Origin: B30-G6 sp964633115
GTDB taxonomy: Bacteria > Desulfobacterota > Desulfobacteria > Desulfobacterales > B30-G6
DNA: 10,897 nucleotides
NCBI GenBank assembly: GCA_964633115.1
Contig: CAZWEO010000148.1
Span: 1-10,897, forward strand
Reading direction: 5' to 3'
In this document: piece after piece, positions 7,479 through 10,897 of the stretch
How the letters are laid out: the number at the start of each line of letters is the position of its first letter
How positions within the stretch are numbered: position 1 is the first letter of the stretch
Made by a program: the position numbers and the translations under genes
Notes under the pieces: generated by a model
Told to the model about the DNA's origin: nothing
The model's database searches: none
The model's input: only the letters and a program-made list of their open reading frames with translations

Positions 7479-7694
7479 TTATGCAGCCTTGCCACTATCG
7501 ATAGTTTCAACCACTTGCCCCTGTGCAAATTCATCTAAGGCTTTTTTTTCGTAAAGACATCGCCTGCCCACCTTGATATATCGGGGACCGCGCCCGAGGC
7601 TCCGCCAAGCGGCAAGGGTGCCATTTGTGGTTTTCACTTTACATTGCTCAGTGAGATATTTGGCTGCTTCTTGGGGGGTTAGTCGTCCAATCAT
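7479..7694 (-). CDS. Excisionase-family helix-turn-helix protein
   Basis: This 71-residue DNA-binding protein is of the helix_turn_helix_17 (excisionase/AlpA-like) type. LTPQEAAKYL (5-14) starts the first helix, TLAAWRSLGRGPRYIKVG (26-43) holds the recognition helix and wing, and LYEKKALDEF (47-56) closes the domain. The frame is open up to 7769, but the ATG at 7692-7694 is chosen because a GAGAGG ribosome binding site precedes it and the domain begins right there. Family members direct excision or switch on the operon they lead. Here it is the first gene of the replication-packaging operon and abuts the primase gene with no spacer. A TTAACGTTAA-type operator lies 19-33 bp upstream of the start. 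Whether it acts as excisionase or activator is not shown. Confidence 0.85.
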   Translation of the reverse strand: MIGRLTPQEAAKYLTEQCKVKTTNGTLAAWRSLGRGPRYIKVGRRCLYEKKALDEFAQGQVVETIDSGKAA

Positions 7695-7712
7695 CGTCAA
7701 CCTCTCAATTGA

Positions 7713-7851
7713 TTGCGTTAACGTTAAAATATATTCTTCATTAACACAATAGCACTCAATTAACACCAATTCAAGTAGATGGTAAATAGTTCATTGTAAT
7801 AAATGTGCGTTCATGATAATAACATTAATAAAATATTTATCGTTAACGCAA
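7713..7851. promoter_or_regulatory. Paired CGTTAACG operators between divergent genes
   Basis: TTGCGTTAACG at 7713-7723 is repeated in exact inverse as CGTTAACGCAA at 7841-7851, one copy close to the start of each divergent gene. Each contains the palindrome CGTTAACG (7716-7723 and 7841-7848). Two related ATTAACAC sites lie between them as direct repeats at 7740-7747 and 7759-7766. For the leftward operon a TATATT -10-like hexamer at 7728-7733 lies just upstream of the first palindrome. For the rightward gene a possible pair is TTGTAA (7794-7799), 17 bp, TAATAA (7817-7822). Both promoters are weak guesses. The symmetric layout suggests one regulator controlling both directions. Confidence 0.55.
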
Positions 7852-7863
7852 AGAGGGAAAAAA

Positions 7864-8712
7864 ATGAAGAGAGAGAGCACCATACGGCTAAAATGGTTTA
7901 TGGATTTTATTTATGCCGATATTCGGGAAATGGACTATCCAGAGCTCTGCAAACTAAATATGGAGATTGAAGCATATATAAGGGATGGTTTATACGACAG
8001 TCACCGTTCAGTTGATGACATAATTTTTGAAGTATCCACAATAGAAGAGGGAATTGAAAAAGAATCATACTTTTTAAATGTTTCCAAAAGGCGACTGATT
8101 GAGATAGAAAAGATGCAAACCACAATTAGGTCTGCATTTGAGGAAATTACAGAGGGGATTAAAACTGTGCAGGATGATAATTACCCGTTACCACCTCTTC
8201 AAGGCTTGGTTACTAATCCGGTTAAAATTGCTAAAAGCTCGGTATCTATTAAACCCAAACTATTTATGCCTTATATACGTAAAAAAGATGAATCGAAAAC
8301 TAATTGGTTCTCAAAACCTTTTCGATTGGAGATTGAGTCCGACAATGAAAGCAATATGTTGTTACTACTATTTTTTAAAGAGCTTGCCGGAGTTCCAATA
8401 AATTCATTAATCAAATGCGAAGAATGCGATAAATGGTTTTTTCATATTAGTAATCGAGAGCGAAAATTCTGTACAAACAAATGTGCAGCGAGGAGTGGAA
8501 ATAGGACAAGGCGGCAGAGATTGAAGAAGGAAGATCCTAAGAGGTATAAAAAGGAATTGGAAGAGAATAAAAAGCGAGCGATAAAGTCATACGAACGAAA
8601 AGTCCGTTCAAAAACCCCCAATGCTTATATTCGGCATCGTGCAGGTGCGTCAAGTGACACAGACAAGTCTATGCCGGTTAAGGATTTAGAGCCCGAGCCT
8701 GGAAGGGAATAA
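7864..8712 (+). CDS. CGNR-like zinc-finger protein, probable regulator
   Basis: This encodes 282 residues. The frame is open from 7813, but the ATG at 7864 has an AGAGGG ribosome binding site 6 nt before it. The clear motif is a four-cysteine knuckle, Cys185 and Cys188 with Cys203 and Cys207, set in KCEECDKWFFHIS (184-196) and followed by ARSGNRTRRQR (209-219). This closely resembles the CGNR zinc finger, in which such cysteines, an aromatic pair and a GNR-basic segment form a DNA-binding unit. A Lys/Arg-rich helical tail follows (219-260). The N-terminal 170 residues are helical and unrecognised. It is the only plus-strand gene and diverges from the operon across paired operators, so a phage control role is likely but unproven. 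CGNR-like proteins are otherwise mostly predicted transcription regulators. Confidence 0.75.
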   Translation: MKRESTIRLKWFMDFIYADIREMDYPELCKLNMEIEAYIRDGLYDSHRSVDDIIFEVSTIEEGIEKESYFLNVSKRRLIEIEKMQTTIRSAFEEITEGIKTVQDDNYPLPPLQGLVTNPVKIAKSSVSIKPKLFMPYIRKKDESKTNWFSKPFRLEIESDNESNMLLLLFFKELAGVPINSLIKCEECDKWFFHISNRERKFCTNKCAARSGNRTRRQRLKKEDPKRYKKELEENKKRAIKSYERKVRSKTPNAYIRHRAGASSDTDKSMPVKDLEPEPGRE

Positions 8713-8738
8713 AAAACCCGGCGCCGAAGCTACCGGGT
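8710..8738 (-). terminator. Intrinsic terminator of the three-gene cargo unit
   Basis: Read on the minus strand, ACCCGG (8738-8733) pairs with CCGGGT (8721-8716) around an 11-nt loop that can close further as a GC pair with a TTCG loop. Six T then follow from 8716 to 8711. That is a complete intrinsic terminator for the leftward unit ending at 8774. It lies immediately after the stop of the plus-strand gene, which could use the same hairpin, but no T run follows on that side. Confidence 0.8.
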
Positions 8739-8773
8739 AATAATTCTTACATTAATGTTATAGCATTTAAATA

Positions 8774-9424
8774 TTATTCAAATGCCTGAAAAATTCTTTT
8801 TCTTTGTGCTTCGTTCATTGAGTCGAGCTTTTTCATCACCTTTTCTAAATCCTTATCTCCGCTAAATGATTCTATATCAACCGGAAGCCCAACTCTCATA
8901 AAAAAACGAGCGAATGCCTGTGCTAAATGTTCTCGGTAAGGTGATCTAACTCGAGGATGGTTGCCTGTCTTTTCAACAAAAGACCTGATAAAATTCAAAG
9001 GGAGGCTGTAGATATCCTTGAAGCTTACGATAGAAATCTCTCTACTAAATTGTTCATGTTCGCATCCATGAATCATGTGGTAGCCTGATACATGCCCTCG
9101 ACGACACATCTCTTTTCCATAGCTTGAATTTAAGAAAGAATTTTTCGCTGACAGATCAGATATTTTCCAGATTGGACAAAGAATAACCAACCATATGTCC
9201 CCTTTTTGGCCAGGGACAAGATCACAAGACTGGCTAAGAATTACAACATCCTGCGTCCCCACATCAAATTCTGCATCCTCAATATCCCCGCTCATGGATA
9301 TATTCATATCTGGCGGTGGTATAAAAATTGGGCAATCAATTAAAATATCGCCCTGCATTAAACTGCTGTTATGTACAAGCTCATAACAGGCAGATAGAAT
9401 TTGAATTTCATTTTCAGGACCCAT
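8774..9424 (-). CDS. Unknown protein with a SQSCDL motif (cargo gene 3)
   Basis: This is a 216-residue soluble protein, the last of the three-gene unit. Visible landmarks are QGDIL (24-28), a beta-strand entering VVILSQSCDLV (60-70), a Cys/His-rich middle (Cys83, Cys107, His111, His116, His120, Cys121, His123), and an RSPYREHLAQAFARF segment (160-174) running into FMRVGLP (175-181), followed by a charged C-terminal helix. The SQSCDL strand and the SPYREHLAQ helix look like the kind of motifs a conserved family would keep, and the Cys, Asp and His residues could form a metal or catalytic site. That is inference. I know no named function. The gene starts 7 bp after its upstream neighbour, with only a weak ribosome binding site, and ends before a strong terminator. 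Confidence 0.75.
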   Translation of the reverse strand: MGPENEIQILSACYELVHNSSLMQGDILIDCPIFIPPPDMNISMSGDIEDAEFDVGTQDVVILSQSCDLVPGQKGDIWLVILCPIWKISDLSAKNSFLNSSYGKEMCRRGHVSGYHMIHGCEHEQFSREISIVSFKDIYSLPLNFIRSFVEKTGNHPRVRSPYREHLAQAFARFFMRVGLPVDIESFSGDKDLEKVMKKLDSMNEAQRKRIFQAFE

Positions 9425-9431
9425 CTAAAAA

Positions 9432-9917
9432 TCAATCCCATGCGGAGTCAAATCTTAATTTCGGGACATTTTTACCTATAGATCTCAGCTTAACTTTTAT
9501 TTTGCGTGTTTGCATCGCTGGAGGTGAAAGGTGTACATCTAGATCATATGACTCTACATCTGCCACATCCTCTATCAGCTCCCTGAAGGTATTTTCTTCT
9601 CCGGAAACAGAAGATTCCACAATATCTGGCATTTCGTAATATAATGGCACTTCAACTTTTTGTGGATAGCCCTTTAAAATGATCACAAATTGGTAGTTGG
9701 AATCAATGGGGAAAGTATTAACCATATTTGGCGCCTCATCTTCTACAATATTAGTTGGGCACCTGTCTTTTAGCAAACAAAATTCACAATCATATTCACA
9801 CAAATCCTGTACATAGCTATAATGCTCGTTCCGATGAATATCTCGGCGTTTTTCTAAAGCTATCCTAGCGAGAATGGCCTTTTGTGCTATATTTTCACTA
9901 ATCAAGTTTGTATTCAT
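9432..9917 (-). CDS. Unknown protein with a four-cysteine cluster (cargo gene 2)
   Basis: This encodes 161 residues, the middle gene of the unit. The frame is open to 9944, but the ATG at 9915-9917 is chosen for the AAAGGG ribosome binding site just before it. The start overlaps the end of the upstream gene by 20 nt, so the two are coupled. Near the N terminus Cys40, Cys44, Cys47 and Cys53 (spacing C-x3-C-x2-C-x5-C) sit in DLCEYDCEFCLLKDRCP. This spacing could hold zinc or an iron-sulfur cluster, though radical-SAM enzymes use C-x3-C-x2-C with no such companions, and nothing else here supports that family. The rest (about 65-160) is acidic and beta-rich. No membrane segment is seen. The function is unknown. 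Confidence 0.75.
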   Translation of the reverse strand: MNTNLISENIAQKAILARIALEKRRDIHRNEHYSYVQDLCEYDCEFCLLKDRCPTNIVEDEAPNMVNTFPIDSNYQFVIILKGYPQKVEVPLYYEMPDIVESSVSGEENTFRELIEDVADVESYDLDVHLSPPAMQTRKIKVKLRSIGKNVPKLRFDSAWD

Positions 9918-10599
9918 TGCGAACCCTTTCGTTAAAGAAAACACTATTAACTAATTCATGAAATTTATCGCAATCAATTTCCCAATTATTTATGATCTTA
10001 ATAAGACTACCTAATCTTTCTTCTCTATTTTGTCCCTCTAATTCATGATGGAAATTTGATCCAAAAAATAGAACTGGTATTTGAACGTCGTTAGCAATTT
10101 TAATACTTTTTTGTTCCATCGTTAGGTTACTCATCGAATCTTCAAGTGAAAAACTAAAGGTAATTTTCGATTGGACTGGAGAAATTCCATAATCACTCCA
10201 GGGTCCTTTGACGATTAAGCTATTAATCATATATTCCTGAGGCGATAGATTTTCACCTAGAATTATGTGCCCCCTAAAGTTAATACCTATTGCTTTATAT
10301 TCAACATGAGGCAATGTAGTGGTATATTTTACCGCAATATCTGGGATATTTAGATTTGTAATGTTTCCATCCTTAACATTTTCATGGAATATTACCTTAT
10401 CAATTTGAGCAGTTATCTTTACTCCACTATTAAATGCCACCTCTGCCATGGGCTCAATACAAATTGGTGAACGAGAAAGATCCCAATCTGCCTGAACGAT
10501 AGAATTGTATTTTAAGAAGTCTGGATTTAATATTGTTGGGTTATGATTAGAAGCAACAACTACAATTGCTATCTCTCTGGTATCTATTAGGTTTTTCAT
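9898..10599 (-). CDS. Unknown protein (cargo gene 1)
   Basis: This encodes 233 residues, the first gene of the unit. An ATG two codons earlier (10605) is possible, but the AAGG at 10608-10611 lies only 2 nt from it and 8 nt from the ATG at 10599, so the latter is preferred. The N-terminal stretch AIVVVASNHNPTILNPDFL (11-29) and the following WDLSRSP (39-45) read as a compact alpha/beta fold. VAFNSGVKI (54-62) and YKAIGINFRGHI (101-112) are further likely strands. The C-terminal half is helical and charged. No signal peptide, membrane span or catalytic triad is apparent. I recognise the general look of a widespread conserved hypothetical protein but cannot name it. Visibly AT-richer than the phage core, it fits later-acquired cargo. 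Confidence 0.75.
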   Translation of the reverse strand: MKNLIDTREIAIVVVASNHNPTILNPDFLKYNSIVQADWDLSRSPICIEPMAEVAFNSGVKITAQIDKVIFHENVKDGNITNLNIPDIAVKYTTTLPHVEYKAIGINFRGHIILGENLSPQEYMINSLIVKGPWSDYGISPVQSKITFSFSLEDSMSNLTMEQKSIKIANDVQIPVLFFGSNFHHELEGQNREERLGSLIKIINNWEIDCDKFHELVNSVFFNERVRNEYKLD

Positions 10600-10624
10600 T
10601 CCCATTACCTTGAATTATTCTTTT

Positions 10625-10653
10625 AATATACAAGATATTGCCAATTTTTTCAA
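10625..10653 (-). promoter_or_regulatory. Sigma70-like promoter of the cargo unit
   Basis: On the minus strand TTGAAA (10653-10648) and TATATT (10630-10625) stand exactly 17 bp apart, close to the sigma70 consensus. Transcription would start near 10618, leaving a leader of roughly 20 nt before the first cargo gene. A near-consensus TTGACA further upstream (about 10679-10674) has no good -10 partner. Confidence 0.6.
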
Positions 10654-10720
10654 GCCAATCAATTTATTGAATAATTGTCAAATGAAAACGCAAACATAAA
10701 AATATTAATTAAGAAGTCTG

Positions 10721-10740
10721 GTGACAAAATGTGACAACAA
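10721..10740. repeat. Tandem GTGACAA repeats near the attachment site
   Basis: GTGACAAAAT at 10721-10730 is followed directly by GTGACAACAA at 10731-10740, a 10-bp direct repeat of one helical turn. It lies about 100 bp inside the tRNA fragment. Short direct repeats at this distance are typical integrase arm-type or excisionase sites, but that use is inferred from position only. Confidence 0.4.
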
Positions 10741-10784
10741 TTGATTTTTTTGTCTATATTTTTTCTATTGTTTATACATAAGAA

Positions 10785-10829
10785 AGCCCCAAATAGCCAA
10801 TTATGTAAGTATCTTAACTATTTGGGGCT
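10785..10829. repeat. 12-bp inverted repeat beside the attachment site
   Basis: AGCCCCAAATAG (10785-10796) and CTATTTGGGGCT (10818-10829) are perfect inverse copies around a 21-nt loop. GGGG (10824-10827) can instead pair with CCCC (10832-10835), and AACCCC (10830-10835) with GGGGTT (10847-10852) inside the tRNA fragment, so the pairings compete. It could be a terminator-like hairpin shielding the element's edge or an integrase-binding site. No T run follows, which weakens the terminator reading. Confidence 0.5.
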
Positions 10830-10841
10830 AACCCCTTACCT

Positions 10842-10891
<50 letters not shown>

Positions 10892-10897
10892 ATAATG

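Noticed and set aside
9432..9917. Radical-SAM enzyme from the cysteine cluster
   Set aside because: The gene is too short, the cluster has an added fourth cysteine, and none of the other barrel motifs can be seen.
178..10832. Shared 11-mer TTGGGGCTAAC at 178-188 and 10822-10832, as terminal repeats of the element
   Set aside because: An exact 11-mer is expected several times by chance in a window of this size and the flanks do not match.

Overview
The window looks like the right-hand part of an integrated temperate phage, or a phage-derived satellite, in a Gram-negative bacterium. The lineage cannot be fixed from the sequence. The gene families are phage-like, the ribosome binding sites are AGGAG-type, and the CCA end is encoded in the DNA of the tRNA piece at the right edge. 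A Desulfobacterota or gammaproteobacterial host is only a guess. A run of exactly 100 N (5316-5415) marks a scaffold gap inside a tandem repeat.

Positions 1-361 hold no convincing gene, but 91-222 can fold into a chain of hairpins, including a UUCG tetraloop, and may be a structured RNA. From 7694 down to 362 on the minus strand runs one tightly packed operon. In order of transcription it holds a small excisionase-type helix-turn-helix protein, a TOPRIM primase/RepA-type helicase, a short repeat-containing ORF over a cluster of GTCCCCTTT repeats (a possible replication origin), a second small helix-turn-helix protein, an XPB-like SF2 helicase, a coiled-coil protein, the small and large terminase subunits, and two unrecognised proteins. 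Several of these genes touch or overlap, by 4 or 8 nt, or abut exactly. The operon joins replication to DNA packaging. No portal, capsid, tail, lysis or integrase gene lies in the window.

A plus-strand gene at 7864-8712 encodes a protein with a CGNR-like four-cysteine motif. It diverges from the operon across a 169-bp spacer that carries a matched pair of CGTTAACG palindromes, the position expected for a lysogeny-type control switch.

Positions 8716-10653 form a separate, AT-richer three-gene minus-strand unit with its own sigma70-like promoter and intrinsic terminator. None of its three proteins is recognised with a known function. Their place between the phage core and the attachment site is where phages commonly carry accessory cargo such as defence or toxin-antitoxin genes. 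The right edge, about 10842-10889, is the 3' part of a tRNA-Pro(GGG) gene without its 5' half, which is the expected remnant (attR) of integration into that tRNA. The intact tRNA and the integrase would then lie beyond the left edge.
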